DNA of 36,740 nt from Hyphomonas sp. 34-62-18 (GCF_002282565.1 NZ_NCJT01000005.1:1-36740); one strand, 5' to 3'; positions 25,179 through 33,555 are shown, counted from the stretch's first letter. Made by a program: numbers and translations. The notes: generated by a model not told the origin, from the letters alone.

Positions 25179-25257
25179 GCCGAATGCCTCCAAATCCAAT
25201 TCCGGCCGCCCGGCGCGCCAATCCACACTTACGGCAGTATCGCTGCCCCGCAAAATT

Positions 25258-25277
25258 ACATCCCCCTGAAAGGGGGT
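25258..25277 (-). terminator. Possible terminator after flavodoxin-like gene
   Basis: On the minus strand CCCCCT-TTC-AGGGGG (25262-25276) is a tight hairpin placed directly after the flavodoxin-like stop at 25279 and followed by ATGTAATTTT. The stem is short and the T-run interrupted, so it may only attenuate transcription into the exported-protein gene. Confidence 0.4.
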
Positions 25278-25278
25278 A

Positions 25279-25770
25279 TCACCAAATCCCGCTTCCAATG
25301 CCCGCTGCCATCCCCGCACCTAACTCCCGGCAGCGCGCCAGCGCGTCCTTGCCCAGCACCTTTGGCGCGAGGATTTCCTCCGCCGTCTGAGCGCGGGTGT
25401 TCACAATCAGCGGCGGTTGCACGTCACGCAGGCGCCAGCCCTTGCAGATGCGCGCGGCCTGGCGGGCGGCGCCGTCCCCGTCGCTGCCCGCCGCGATCAT
25501 CAGGGCGTAGGGGCGCCCCTCGATCCGTCCGAGTACGGGATAATAGCAGCGGTCAAAGAACTCCTTCATCTCGCCGGAAAGGCTCGCCAGGTTTTCCGGC
25601 GCGGCGAAGAGATAGCCATCGGCGGCGAGCACATCTTCGGCCTGCGCCTCCCGCGCCCGCACGAGCCGCGCTGCGCACGCCTCATCGCCTTGCGCGCCCT
25701 CAAACGCCGCCTTCGCCATCGCCTCGGCGGCGCTCGTGCGCGAATGCCAGATGATCAGAAGCTGTTTCAT
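25279..25770 (-). CDS. Flavodoxin-like NAD(P)H-dependent oxidoreductase
   Basis: A 163-aa flavodoxin-fold protein. The N-terminal FMN phosphate loop is LLIIWHSRTSAAEAMAKAA, where relatives have S/T-x-S/T-x-x-T. AADGYLFAAPENLASLSGEMKEFFDRCYY is the characteristic flavin isoalloxazine loop and helix of the NADPH-dependent FMN reductase/flavodoxin family. YALMIAAGSDGDGAARQ is the third strand and loop. It probably binds FMN and transfers electrons from NAD(P)H to an unknown acceptor. It lies 71 bp downstream of the DgcA-like gene on the same strand. Confidence 0.78.
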   Translation of the reverse strand: MKQLLIIWHSRTSAAEAMAKAAFEGAQGDEACAARLVRAREAQAEDVLAADGYLFAAPENLASLSGEMKEFFDRCYYPVLGRIEGRPYALMIAAGSDGDGAARQAARICKGWRLRDVQPPLIVNTRAQTAEEILAPKVLGKDALARCRELGAGMAAGIGSGIW

Positions 25771-25841
25771 AGTGCTATCCTAATCAGAGCGGGCATGGAG
25801 GGCGAGGTGCCCCAAGGGGTACTTTGCACAGTAAGACACAC

Positions 25842-26825
25842 TCACCCCCACAGCCCGGCGCCCGGCGGCATCACAACCCCGTCAGTATACGTCAGCCCGC
25901 CTTCAATATCGCCCGAAAGCCAGAGCGGCCCATCCAGATCGGCCGCATCAGCCAGCTGCGCCAGAAGCACGGCAGGCGCCATCGACAGCGACCCGGCCAC
26001 CATGCACCCCACCATCACGCCCATCCCCGCGCCCCGCGCCGCGCGCACCATGGCAAGCGCTTCGGTCAGCCCGCCGGCCTTGTCGAGCTTGACGTTCACC
26101 GCATCATAATAGCGGGCAAGCGTCTGGATGTCGGCGCGGGTATGGGCGCTCTCGTCCGCGCACAGCGCCACCGGGCCTGGCCGCTGCAGCAAGGCCTCGT
26201 CCTGCCCGGCGGGGAGGGGCTGCTCGATCAGCACCACACCGAGCCCCGCCGCCGCTTTCATCAGCGCGGGCAGGTCAGTAGCCGAAAGCCCTTCATTGGC
26301 ATCGGCAATGAGGCGCGCATCGGGCCGCGCCGCATGCACGGCTTTCAGCCGCGCAATGTCCTCCGCCCCGCCGAGTTTCAGCTTGAGCAGCTTTCCCGGC
26401 GCTTTCGCTGCGGCCTCGGCCATCGCCTCCGGCGCATCCAGCGTAACTGTCACGGCAGTTTCAACCGGCTTTGGCTCCGGCAGCCCGGCAAGCTGCCATA
26501 CCGGCTTGCCCGTCTTTTTCGCTTCCAGATCCCACAGCGCGCAGTCCACCGCGCAGCGCGCCGCCCCCGGCTTCATCAGCGTCTGCAGCGCCTCGCGGCT
26601 GATCCCAGCTTCGATCGCGGCCCGCGCTGCCTCGATTTCGGAGAGGACGGACTCCACGCTTTCCCCATAGCGGCCATAGGGAACACTTTCCCCGCGCCCG
26701 GTATGGGCGCCCTCCGAGAGGTGCAGGCGTATGGTTTCCGCGCGCGTCTTGGCCCCGCGGGATATGGCGAAGGCGGCGTTCAGCGGCGTGGAAATATGAG
26801 CAGTTTCAAGCCGGAAATGACCCAT
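25842..26825 (-). CDS. dgcA: Dipeptide epimerase / N-acetyl-D-glutamate racemase (DgcA-type)
   Basis: A 327-aa enolase-superfamily enzyme of the mandelate-racemase/MLE type. It carries the N-terminal capping domain and barrel with the catalytic K-x-K (LLKLKLGG), metal ligands in LIADANEG, LIEQPLP and LCADESAH, and the second catalytic lysine in YYDAVNVKLDKAGGLTEAL. MVGCMVAGSLSMAPA is typical of L-Ala-D/L-Glu epimerases. In the cell it would recycle murein-derived peptides; some relatives instead racemise N-acetyl-glutamate, and the two cannot be separated here. GAGGAT lies 6 bases before the ATG. It is divergent from the Mla operon, with 88 bp between the starts. Confidence 0.85.
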   Translation of the reverse strand: MGHFRLETAHISTPLNAAFAISRGAKTRAETIRLHLSEGAHTGRGESVPYGRYGESVESVLSEIEAARAAIEAGISREALQTLMKPGAARCAVDCALWDLEAKKTGKPVWQLAGLPEPKPVETAVTVTLDAPEAMAEAAAKAPGKLLKLKLGGAEDIARLKAVHAARPDARLIADANEGLSATDLPALMKAAAGLGVVLIEQPLPAGQDEALLQRPGPVALCADESAHTRADIQTLARYYDAVNVKLDKAGGLTEALAMVRAARGAGMGVMVGCMVAGSLSMAPAVLLAQLADAADLDGPLWLSGDIEGGLTYTDGVVMPPGAGLWG

Positions 26826-26913
26826 GGGTTAATCCTCACAGACGAATTGTCTTGGTTTGGCACACTTCGTCCTTAAGCATGCTTTGTTATTGAGGTCAGT
26901 CAGGACCAGACCC

Positions 26914-28041
26914 ATGCTGAACCTTACCGCCCCCAGCTTCACGCTTGAAGAGAGCGATGAAGGCCGCGTCCTCCGCCTCAGCGGAGACTGGACGGTGGCG
27001 ACCATTAACCAGCTCGATGCCCAGCTGCGCGCGGTATCCGGCCCGGCGCCCGACAGTCTCGATGTGTCAGACCTTGGCCGGTTCGACACCTCCGGCGCCT
27101 ATCTCATCGACCGCACCCTGCGCCAGACAGGCGCGTCCTCGCCGCCCCGCCTCCGGGGACAGCACAGCTCGGCCCAGAGCCTGCTGGAACAGGTCCACGC
27201 CCATGCAGAGCCCGCTCCGCCGCCCGAAAAGCGCGACACCGGCGTCGTTGCGATGCTCGAGCGGACAGGCAAGGGCAGCGTTGATTTCGTCAAGGAAACG
27301 CAGGCGAGCCTCGCTTTCCTCGGTGAAACACTGGTCACGCTGGCCCGCCTCGCCACCCAGCCCTGGAAGCTGCGCTGGACGTCCATTGTCTCGGTGATGG
27401 AAGAGGCCGGCCTCAACGCGATGCCGATCATCGCTTTCCTCTCCTTCTTCGTCGGCCTCGTCATCGCCTTCATTGGCGCCACGCTGCTGAGTGATTTCGG
27501 GCTGGAAGTCTTCACGGTCCAGCTGATCGGCTTTGCCGTGCTGCGCGAATTCGGCGTGGTGCTGACCGGTATCGTCCTGGCCGGCCGCACGAACTCTTCT
27601 TTCACCGCCCAGATCGGCTCGATGAAGATGCGTCAGGAAATCGACGCGATGCAAACCCTCGGCCTTAAGGCCATGGATGTCATCGTCGCTCCGCGCGTCC
27701 TCGCCATGCTGGTGATGACGCCGGTGCTGACCTTTGTGGCGACCATCTCCGGCATCGCGGGCGGCATGGCCGTCTGCTGGGGCACGCTGGATATTCCTCC
27801 GGCAGTGTTTCTCGAACAGATGCGCGCCGCCGTAACGCTCGATCAGTTCTGGGTCGGCATGTCGAAATCCCCGGTCTTCGGTCTGGTGGTGGCGCTCATC
27901 GCCTGCCGGCAGGGCCTTCAGGTGGGCGGCTCTGTCCAGTCTCTCGGCAAGGCCACCACGACGTCCGTGGTTCAGGCCATCTTCGCCATCATCGTGATCG
28001 ATGCGCTGTTTGCCATCTTCTACATGGAGATGGGCATATGA
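26914..28041 (+). CDS. mlaE: MlaE-family permease with N-terminal STAS domain
   Basis: A 375-aa inner-membrane component of an MCE-type phospholipid ABC transporter. Residues 1 to about 95 form a STAS domain (LRLSGDWTVATINQLDAQL and SDLGRFDTSGAYLIDRTL), the counterpart of MlaB, fused to the permease. After a linker comes the MlaE domain with about five spans and the conserved blocks GLVIAFIGATLL, REFGVVLTGIVLAGRTNSSF, IGSMKMRQEIDAMQTLGL and RVLAMLVMTPVLT. The start at 26914 follows AGGA and begins the STAS domain; an upstream in-frame start would add 19 residues. It is the first gene of mlaE-F-D-lipoprotein and overlaps mlaF by 4 bp. Confidence 0.92.
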   Translation: MLNLTAPSFTLEESDEGRVLRLSGDWTVATINQLDAQLRAVSGPAPDSLDVSDLGRFDTSGAYLIDRTLRQTGASSPPRLRGQHSSAQSLLEQVHAHAEPAPPPEKRDTGVVAMLERTGKGSVDFVKETQASLAFLGETLVTLARLATQPWKLRWTSIVSVMEEAGLNAMPIIAFLSFFVGLVIAFIGATLLSDFGLEVFTVQLIGFAVLREFGVVLTGIVLAGRTNSSFTAQIGSMKMRQEIDAMQTLGLKAMDVIVAPRVLAMLVMTPVLTFVATISGIAGGMAVCWGTLDIPPAVFLEQMRAAVTLDQFWVGMSKSPVFGLVVALIACRQGLQVGGSVQSLGKATTTSVVQAIFAIIVIDALFAIFYMEMGI

Positions 28042-28805
28042 GCGCCGAACCCGTCATCAAGATCCGCGGCATGAAAGTCGCCTATGGCCGCAATGTCGTG
28101 CTCGATGGGTTTGATCTCGATATTCCGCGCGGCGAAGTCATTGGTATCATTGGGCCGTCCGGGGGCGGAAAATCGGTCACGCTCCGGGCCATTGTCGGCC
28201 TGAAACAGCCCGAGTCCGGCACCGTCGAAGTCTTCGGCGAACAGCTGGGCCGGCTCAGCGGGGAAGAACGCACCGCGCTTGAGCGCCGCTGGGGCATCAT
28301 GTTCCAGGATGGCGCCCTGTTCTCAAACCTCACCGTGCGCGAAAACGTCATGGTGCCGATGCGCGAGCATACCGATCTCAACCCGGCCCTGCGCGCCCAG
28401 CTTGCCGACATGAAAATCCAGATGGCGGGCCTCGCGCCGAGCGCCGGCGACAAGTATCCGTCTGACCTTTCCGGCGGCATGCGCAAGCGTGCGGCGCTCG
28501 CTCGCGCGCTGGCGCTTGACCCGGAACTCCTGTTCCTGGACGAACCAACTGCAGGCCTTGATCCGATCACGGCGGCGGCCTTTGACAAGCTGATCCGCGA
28601 TCTGCAACAGGCCCTTGGCCTCACCGTCTTTCTCGTCACCCATGATCTTGATACGCTGCATGCCGTCTGTGACCGGATTGCCGTCATCGGCGAAAAGCGC
28701 GTGCTCGCCGTCGGCACGATGGACGAGCTGCGGCGCATCGATCATCCCTGGATACAGCAATACTTTGGCGGGCCGCGCGGACGTGCGGCCTCGGCAGGCT
28801 ATTAG
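28038..28805 (+). CDS. mlaF: MlaF-family ABC transporter ATP-binding protein
   Basis: A 255-aa ATPase driving lipid movement between the membranes. Walker A is IGPSGGGKSVTLRAI, the Q-loop is GIMFQDGALFSNLTVREN, the signature is LSGGMRKRAALARALALDPE, Walker B is LLFLDEPTAGLDPITA and the switch is VFLVTHDLD. The LSGGM signature and the QDGALFSNLTV segment are characteristic of MlaF. Start and stop of neighbours overlap (ATGA with mlaE), and mlaD follows after 11 bp. Confidence 0.94.
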   Translation: MSAEPVIKIRGMKVAYGRNVVLDGFDLDIPRGEVIGIIGPSGGGKSVTLRAIVGLKQPESGTVEVFGEQLGRLSGEERTALERRWGIMFQDGALFSNLTVRENVMVPMREHTDLNPALRAQLADMKIQMAGLAPSAGDKYPSDLSGGMRKRAALARALALDPELLFLDEPTAGLDPITAAAFDKLIRDLQQALGLTVFLVTHDLDTLHAVCDRIAVIGEKRVLAVGTMDELRRIDHPWIQQYFGGPRGRAASAGY

Positions 28806-28816
28806 GAGCGTTTGTT

Positions 28817-29770
28817 ATGGAAACCCGGGCAAACTATGCATTGATCGGCGGTCTGGTGATCCTCGCCGCCGCGCTGGTCGCGGGCTTTGTCCTCTGGCTC
28901 GGCCAGTCCGAGTTCAGCCGCGACTACAAAGCCTATGACATCGTGTTCGAAGGGCCGGTTTCGCTGGAGGAGGGGGCCGCCGTCCGCTATATCGGCATCA
29001 AGGTCGGCGAAGTCGCCACCGTCCGGGTAGACCGGGGCGACCCTTCAAAGGTCCGCGCCCGCGTGCGCGTCTCCCGTGATACGCCGGTCCGGGAAGATTC
29101 AAGCGCGTCCATCCAGCTTGCCGGCATCACCGGTACAACCTTCATCCAGATTTCTGCAGGCACGGGCCGCCCGCTTGAGGCCCGCCCTGGCGAGCCGGTT
29201 CCGGTGATCAAATCCGAACGCACTCTGGTCGACCAGATCGTGGCTGGCGGCGCCCAGGCGCTCGGCCGCGCCAACCTCACCTTCGACAACGTCAACAAGA
29301 TCCTGACGGATGAGAATATCGTTTCGGTCAACGCCACCCTGAAGAACCTTGAAATCGCCACCGCCAAGCTCGCGGGCGATGACGGCCTGATCGACAAGGC
29401 CTCGGTCACCCTAGACAAGGTCTCGCGCGCGGCAGACTCCTTTGACCAGGCATCCACCGAGTTCGCAGAGTTCGGCAACTCCGCCGATGCAAGCCTTGCC
29501 GAGGCCGCCGCAGATCTGAAGGTGATCGTTGCCGACATCCGCACCGTCGCAAAATCCGCCAGCAGCACGCTGGACCGCAGCTCTGAGGCGGTTGCCGCCG
29601 CCACCGCAATTATCGAAGGCCCGGCCACGGAGACCTTCCAGAATGCCGGCCTCGCCAGCAAGGAATTGCGGATCATGCTGAACCGGTTTGACCGCTTCCT
29701 GAGAGAACTGGAAAGCAATCCGCAGTCGCTGCTGGTCGGCGAAGCTGTGCCCTATGAGGAGAATCGCTGA
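28817..29770 (+). CDS. mlaD: MlaD/MCE-domain lipid-binding protein
   Basis: A 317-aa protein with one N-terminal membrane anchor (ALIGGLVILAAALVAGFVLW), then an MCE domain at about 40-115 (YDIVFEGPVSLEEGAAVRYI, GIKVGEVATVRVD, LAGITGTTFIQISAG) and a long helical, coiled-coil-prone C-terminus rich in Asp, Ser and Ala. MCE domains assemble as hexameric rings carrying lipids through the periplasm. The tail is longer than in E. coli MlaD (about 180 aa), as in PqiB/LetB-related or alphaproteobacterial forms. AGGAG lies 8 bases before the ATG. The stop overlaps the next start (TGATG). Confidence 0.92.
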   Translation: METRANYALIGGLVILAAALVAGFVLWLGQSEFSRDYKAYDIVFEGPVSLEEGAAVRYIGIKVGEVATVRVDRGDPSKVRARVRVSRDTPVREDSSASIQLAGITGTTFIQISAGTGRPLEARPGEPVPVIKSERTLVDQIVAGGAQALGRANLTFDNVNKILTDENIVSVNATLKNLEIATAKLAGDDGLIDKASVTLDKVSRAADSFDQASTEFAEFGNSADASLAEAAADLKVIVADIRTVAKSASSTLDRSSEAVAAATAIIEGPATETFQNAGLASKELRIMLNRFDRFLRELESNPQSLLVGEAVPYEENR

Positions 29771-30348
29771 TGTTCCGTCCCCTGATCCTGGCTGCAGCCG
29801 CCGTGTCGCTCGGCGCCTGCGCAAGCGTCATCCCCCAGCGCGAACCGGCCAATGCGCTTTACCGGCTGAGCCCGCTCGAGCCCGCCTATCAGCTTTCTGC
29901 CTCTGTCACCGTGCGGGAGCCGGAAGCCTCGCGCCTCCTGTCGGGCCGGGCGATTGCCGCCGAAGACGAGACCGGCGCCCTGCGCTATGTGCGTAGCGTT
30001 CAGTGGACGGATCGTGCCACCAGCCTGATGCAGGAAGCCCTGCTCGATCTCTTGAGTGGGGAGGGTGGCAATGTGGCCCTTCCGGCTCAGGCAGGCGCGC
30101 TGACCGATTTTGAATTCTCCTGGCGCATTTCCGATCTCACCCTGAAAGGCGAAACGGCCCGTTGCCGCCTGGAAGGCACGACCCTCAAAGGGCAGGAACG
30201 CAGCGTCTTCCGGCAAACCTCGATTGCCACCTCTGCCAATGCGCGCGCCGGCACAGACGCCGCCCGCGCCGAGGCGCTGGTCGAAGCGGGCCGCTCCTGC
30301 GCGCGTGAAGCGGCCGCCTTCATTGCAGAGTCTACGCGCCAGCCCTGA
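29770..30348 (+). CDS. ABC-type transport auxiliary lipoprotein
   Basis: A 192-aa lipoprotein with signal MFRPLILAAAAVSLGAC and lipobox LGAC, followed by a PqiC/ABC_trans_aux-like domain: ALYRLSPLEPAYQLSASVTV near the start, then AEDETGALRYVRSVQWTDRA and a bundle ending in FIAEST. The family forms the outer-membrane-side component of MCE transport systems. Its place as fourth gene after mlaE-F-D with a TGATG overlap supports this role. Confidence 0.85.
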   Translation: MFRPLILAAAAVSLGACASVIPQREPANALYRLSPLEPAYQLSASVTVREPEASRLLSGRAIAAEDETGALRYVRSVQWTDRATSLMQEALLDLLSGEGGNVALPAQAGALTDFEFSWRISDLTLKGETARCRLEGTTLKGQERSVFRQTSIATSANARAGTDAARAEALVEAGRSCAREAAAFIAESTRQP

Positions 30349-30368
30349 ACACTGCCCACGCCAAAAGA

Positions 30369-30408
30369 AAACGCCGGCCCCGTCTGACGCGGCCGGCGTT
30401 CCTTTATT
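30369..30408. terminator. Bidirectional terminator between mla operon and acyl-CoA dehydrogenase
   Basis: AACGCCGGCC and GGCCGGCGTT form a perfect 10-bp stem separated by an 11-base loop (CCGTCTGACGC). On the plus strand TTCCTTTATT follows; on the minus strand TTTTCTTTT follows. The convergent genes end at 30348 and 30425, so one hairpin can terminate both. Confidence 0.85.
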
Positions 30409-30424
30409 CAGCCTGAAGCGCGGA

Positions 30425-31624
30425 TCAGCCGGACTTCATTTCGTCGAAGGCCAGATCCTTGTCGACGCGCACATCCTGAGGCAGGCCCAGAACGCGCTCG
30501 GCGATGATGTTCTTCAGGATCTCGTCGGTGCCGCCGGCAATGCGCAGGCCCGGCGCCCACATGAAGCTCTGCTGGAAGATGGCATCGGCCGGCATCCGGT
30601 CGGTTTCGGTGATGATGCCGTAATGGTCCTGCATCTCGATGGCCGAGTTGCAGATATCCTGCAGATGGTTGGCGGTGATGATCTTGCCGATCGAGTTTTC
30701 CGGCCCCGGCGTCTGGCCGCGCGAAAGGGCCGTCTGCGTACGGAACTTGGTCAGCTTGTAGCCTTGTGCGGCGACATACCAGTCAGCAAGCTTTTCGCGG
30801 AATGCCTGATCGTCCATCGTGCCGGCGGTCTTGGCGTAATCCATGATTTCGCCCCAGTCGGGACCGGGCGAGCCGCCAACAGCGAGGCGCTCGTTCATCA
30901 GTGTGACAAGCGCCACTTTCCAGCCATCGCCGACGGCGCCAAGGCGGTCGGAGTCCGGAATGCGCACGTCGGTGAAGTAGACCTCGTTGAACTCCCGCCC
31001 GCCGGAGGCCTGGTGGATCGGGCGCACTTCCACGCCGGGCTGCTTCATGTTCACGATGAACATGGTGAGGCCCTTATGCTTGGGAACCTTCGGGTTGGTG
31101 CGCACCAGGAGGATGCCGAAATCGGAATAATGGGCGCCCGAGGTCCAGACCTTCTGGCCGTTGATGACCCACTCGTCGCCATCCTTCACGGCTTTGGTCT
31201 TCAGGCCCGCCACGTCCGAACCGGCAGACGGCTCGGAGAAAAGCTGGCACCAGATTTCCTCGCCATGCAGGGCTTTCTGCACATAGCGCTTCTTGTGCTC
31301 GTCAGAGCCGAAGGCGATCACGGTGGGGATACACATGCCCAGGCCAATCGCGAACGGGCCGGTCGGCGCGTCAAACTTGGCTTCTTCCTGGCCCCAGATG
31401 ACGGCTTCCATCGAGGTGCCGCCGCGGCCGCCCCACTCTTTCGGCCAGGTGATCTGGGCGAACTTGTTCTCGGCCTTGGTTTTCTGCCACGCCTTGGCGC
31501 GGGCCAGGGCAGACTCGTTTGCCTGGCGCGGCTTGGCGCCGGACTTCAGCTCCAGATGCTTGGAGAGGAAGTCGTGGGCTTCCTTGCGGAAGGCGGCTTC
31601 TGCGGGGGTATCATTGAAGTCCAT
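30425..31624 (-). CDS. Acyl-CoA dehydrogenase (catalytic-type partner)
   Basis: A 399-aa FAD-dependent acyl-CoA dehydrogenase. Blocks seen: LFSEPSAGSDVAGLKT (FAD/substrate binding), GQKVWTSGAHYSDFG, NEVYFTDVRIPDSDRLG and GPENSIGKI. At the place of MCAD Glu376 it reads RIAGGTDEI, with Gly in the Glu position. VTLMNERLAVGG places a Glu where isovaleryl-CoA dehydrogenase has its catalytic Glu254. This FadE-type layout occurs in heterotetrameric dehydrogenases acting on sterol side chains or other bulky CoA esters. GGAG precedes the ATG at 31624. The partner is likely the gene at 32440-33555. Confidence 0.9.
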   Translation of the reverse strand: MDFNDTPAEAAFRKEAHDFLSKHLELKSGAKPRQANESALARAKAWQKTKAENKFAQITWPKEWGGRGGTSMEAVIWGQEEAKFDAPTGPFAIGLGMCIPTVIAFGSDEHKKRYVQKALHGEEIWCQLFSEPSAGSDVAGLKTKAVKDGDEWVINGQKVWTSGAHYSDFGILLVRTNPKVPKHKGLTMFIVNMKQPGVEVRPIHQASGGREFNEVYFTDVRIPDSDRLGAVGDGWKVALVTLMNERLAVGGSPGPDWGEIMDYAKTAGTMDDQAFREKLADWYVAAQGYKLTKFRTQTALSRGQTPGPENSIGKIITANHLQDICNSAIEMQDHYGIITETDRMPADAIFQQSFMWAPGLRIAGGTDEILKNIIAERVLGLPQDVRVDKDLAFDEMKSG

Positions 31625-31829
31625 GGGGCACTCCGTTTGTGGTCTTCTGCATTTCAATAGTATCTAGGGCGGGGGTAGTGCGGGGGTGTGGCGTAGCCCC
31701 GAAATTTTTTGCCGTGTGCGGATGCTGCCGGCGTGTTGCCTTATTCCATCCGGAATTGCGGCGTCCTATGACAGTCACGCGCCGGGGCGATTCCGCCGGG
31801 GGCGCCAAAAGAAAAAGGGACGCACATTC

Positions 31830-32378
31830 ATGTCGCAAGTCGTTACGAAATCTCGCAGGTTCATCGGCGCCGCAGCGGCTTCTCTGCTCATCGCAGGGCT
31901 GGCCCATGCCGGCGTCGAGATTGACGTCGGCGGTACCAAGATCCCCGCCACGAGCCTGACCTTCAGCGTCTCGCAGCAACCGGTCTATGATCCGGAAACC
32001 TACATGCCGGTCGAGCCCAAGCGCTCGGAACTCTACACCGGCTCGCTCTATGTCACCCGCAGCTTCGACACCTCGTCCGTCAAGGTTCTCAGCCACGTCA
32101 TCAACGGCACGAATGTTCCGTCCCTGTCGATCACGATGACCGCCGAGGGCGCGCCGGGCCGTCAGGTCTGGAACCTGACCAACGCCACCCTCAACAACTA
32201 CTCGACCTATACGGGCGAGGGCGATGCAGTGATCGAGAACTTCGACATCTCCTACGAGTCCGCCACGCTGCAGGTCTTCACCGGCCCCGGCAACACCCCG
32301 GCCGATACGCTCACCTGGAAGTCTGCCGGCACGAACAACTATCCGGGCGTCCCGGCTGCCGCCGCTGAAGGCGAATAG
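31830..32378 (+). CDS. Sec-exported Hcp-like protein
   Basis: A 182-aa protein with a signal peptide (VTKSRRFIGAAAASLLIAGL, then AHAGVEI). The mature part shows the strand pattern of the Hcp/T6SS-tube fold: TSLTFSVSQQP, GSLYVTRSFDTSSVKVLSH, GTNVPSLSITMTAEG, ATLNNYSTYTGEG and VIENFDISYESATLQVF. These align by eye with the Hcp segments VDKSSP, nv.V and E.vslsf.ki. True T6SS Hcp has no signal peptide, and no tss genes occur in the window, so this is an exported orphan of unknown role. A longer ORF starts at 31686, but AAGGGA 9 bases before 31830 and the signal peptide set the start. Confidence 0.65.
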   Translation: MSQVVTKSRRFIGAAAASLLIAGLAHAGVEIDVGGTKIPATSLTFSVSQQPVYDPETYMPVEPKRSELYTGSLYVTRSFDTSSVKVLSHVINGTNVPSLSITMTAEGAPGRQVWNLTNATLNNYSTYTGEGDAVIENFDISYESATLQVFTGPGNTPADTLTWKSAGTNNYPGVPAAAAEGE

Positions 32379-32386
32379 TCTTGGTT

Positions 32387-32425
32387 CCGGGCGGCGGGAC
32401 ATCTCCTGCCGCCCGGTCCATTTAT
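32387..32425 (+). terminator. Terminator after Hcp-like gene
   Basis: CCGGGCGGC (32387-32395) pairs with GCCGCCCGG (32408-32416), with a further GGA/TCC pair inside. TCCATTTAT follows; the T-run is weak but the stem is strong and sits 9 bp after the stop, facing the convergent acyl-CoA dehydrogenase gene. Confidence 0.65.
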
Positions 32426-32439
32426 AAGAGGCGGATGCC

Positions 32440-33555
32440 TCAGGCCGCATTCTTGGCCTCAAGCGCACGCACCAGCTTTTCCTTCCAGACCTTCGGCGCG
32501 CCTGCCTGAACGTTCAGCAGCTTGGCGCGGCGGTAGAAGAGGTGGCAGTCGACTTCCCAGGTGAAGCCCATGCCGCCATGCGTCTGGATGTTTTCCTTCG
32601 ACGCAAACCAGTAGGCTTCCGATGCGGCGACGCGGGCAGCTGCGGCTGCTTCCGGCAGCTCCGAAGCGCCGGTGGAAAGGGCCCAGGCGCCGTAATAGCA
32701 GTTGGACCGGGCCACTTCGTTCTTCACATACATGTCGGCCAGCTTGTGCTTGATCGCCTGGTTGCCGCCGATCGGGCGGCCAAAGGCGTAGCGGTTCTTG
32801 GCATAGTCATTCGCCATCTCGAGGCAGACCGAAGCCCCGCCCAGCTGTTCAAACGCGAGCAGCACGGCCACGCGGTTCAGCAGCTCATCGTTCAGCGTCT
32901 CGCCTTCGCCCTTGCCGCCAAGGCGCTCGGCCGGGGCGCCGGAGAAGGTGATCTCGGCATGGCTGCGCGTCGGGTCGAGGGTCTGCACGCTCTTGCGCGT
33001 GACGCCGGGGCCGGAGAGGTCCACCAGCACCAGCGAGGCGCCCGAACCTTCCTTGGCCAGAACAACGGCATGGGTGGCGATGTCGCCATCGGTCACCGGG
33101 ATCTTGGTGCCGGTCAGGGTCTTGCCGTCGAAGGTGGTCTTCAGGCTGGCCGCATCGGGGTGGCCGGGGCCTTCGCTGGCGGCATAGGCGCCGATCACTT
33201 CGCCGGCGGCGATCTTCGGCAGGATGGCGGCTTTCTGGCCATCATTGCCGGCCAGTTTCACCGCTTCGGTGAGGTAGTAGGCGGTCGAGGCGAATGGCAC
33301 CGGCGCAATCGCGCGGCCCATTTCTTCTGCCAGCACGCACATCTCCAGCATGCCGAGGCCCAGCCCGCCATGCTCTTCCGGAATGGCCGCGCCCAGCCAG
33401 CCCATCTCGCCGATCTTGCCCCACAGTTCCTTGTGGTAGGCTTTCTTGTCGTCGTTCAGAACCGTGCGCACGACAGCCGTGGTGCATTCCTGCGAAAGGA
33501 ATTTCCGGGCCTCATTGGCGAGGAACTTTTGGTCTTCGGAAAAATCGAAATTCAT
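32440..33555 (-). CDS. Acyl-CoA dehydrogenase-like protein (non-catalytic-type partner)
   Basis: A 371-aa acyl-CoA dehydrogenase-fold protein. It has the N-terminal domain (FDFSEDQKFLANEARKFL, LGAAIPEEHGGLGLGMLEM), the FAD-binding arginine motif RYAFGRPIGGNQAIKHKLADM and HGGMGFTWEVDCHLFYRRAK. The canonical substrate-loop motif is replaced by AASEGPGHPDA. Both usual catalytic-Glu positions appear lost: LLNRVAVLL aligns with the helix bearing Glu in isovaleryl-CoA dehydrogenase, and NVQAGAP lies at the YEGT site. This matches the FAD-binding but non-catalytic subunit of alpha2beta2 acyl-CoA dehydrogenases, the other subunit presumably being the 399-aa protein (inference). Confidence 0.88.
   Translation of the reverse strand: MNFDFSEDQKFLANEARKFLSQECTTAVVRTVLNDDKKAYHKELWGKIGEMGWLGAAIPEEHGGLGLGMLEMCVLAEEMGRAIAPVPFASTAYYLTEAVKLAGNDGQKAAILPKIAAGEVIGAYAASEGPGHPDAASLKTTFDGKTLTGTKIPVTDGDIATHAVVLAKEGSGASLVLVDLSGPGVTRKSVQTLDPTRSHAEITFSGAPAERLGGKGEGETLNDELLNRVAVLLAFEQLGGASVCLEMANDYAKNRYAFGRPIGGNQAIKHKLADMYVKNEVARSNCYYGAWALSTGASELPEAAAAARVAASEAYWFASKENIQTHGGMGFTWEVDCHLFYRRAKLLNVQAGAPKVWKEKLVRALEAKNAA

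Noticed and set aside
30224..31660. 478-aa open frame on the plus strand opposite the acyl-CoA dehydrogenase
   Set aside because: Antisense shadow of a well-supported acyl-CoA dehydrogenase; it also runs through the terminator at 30369-30408.
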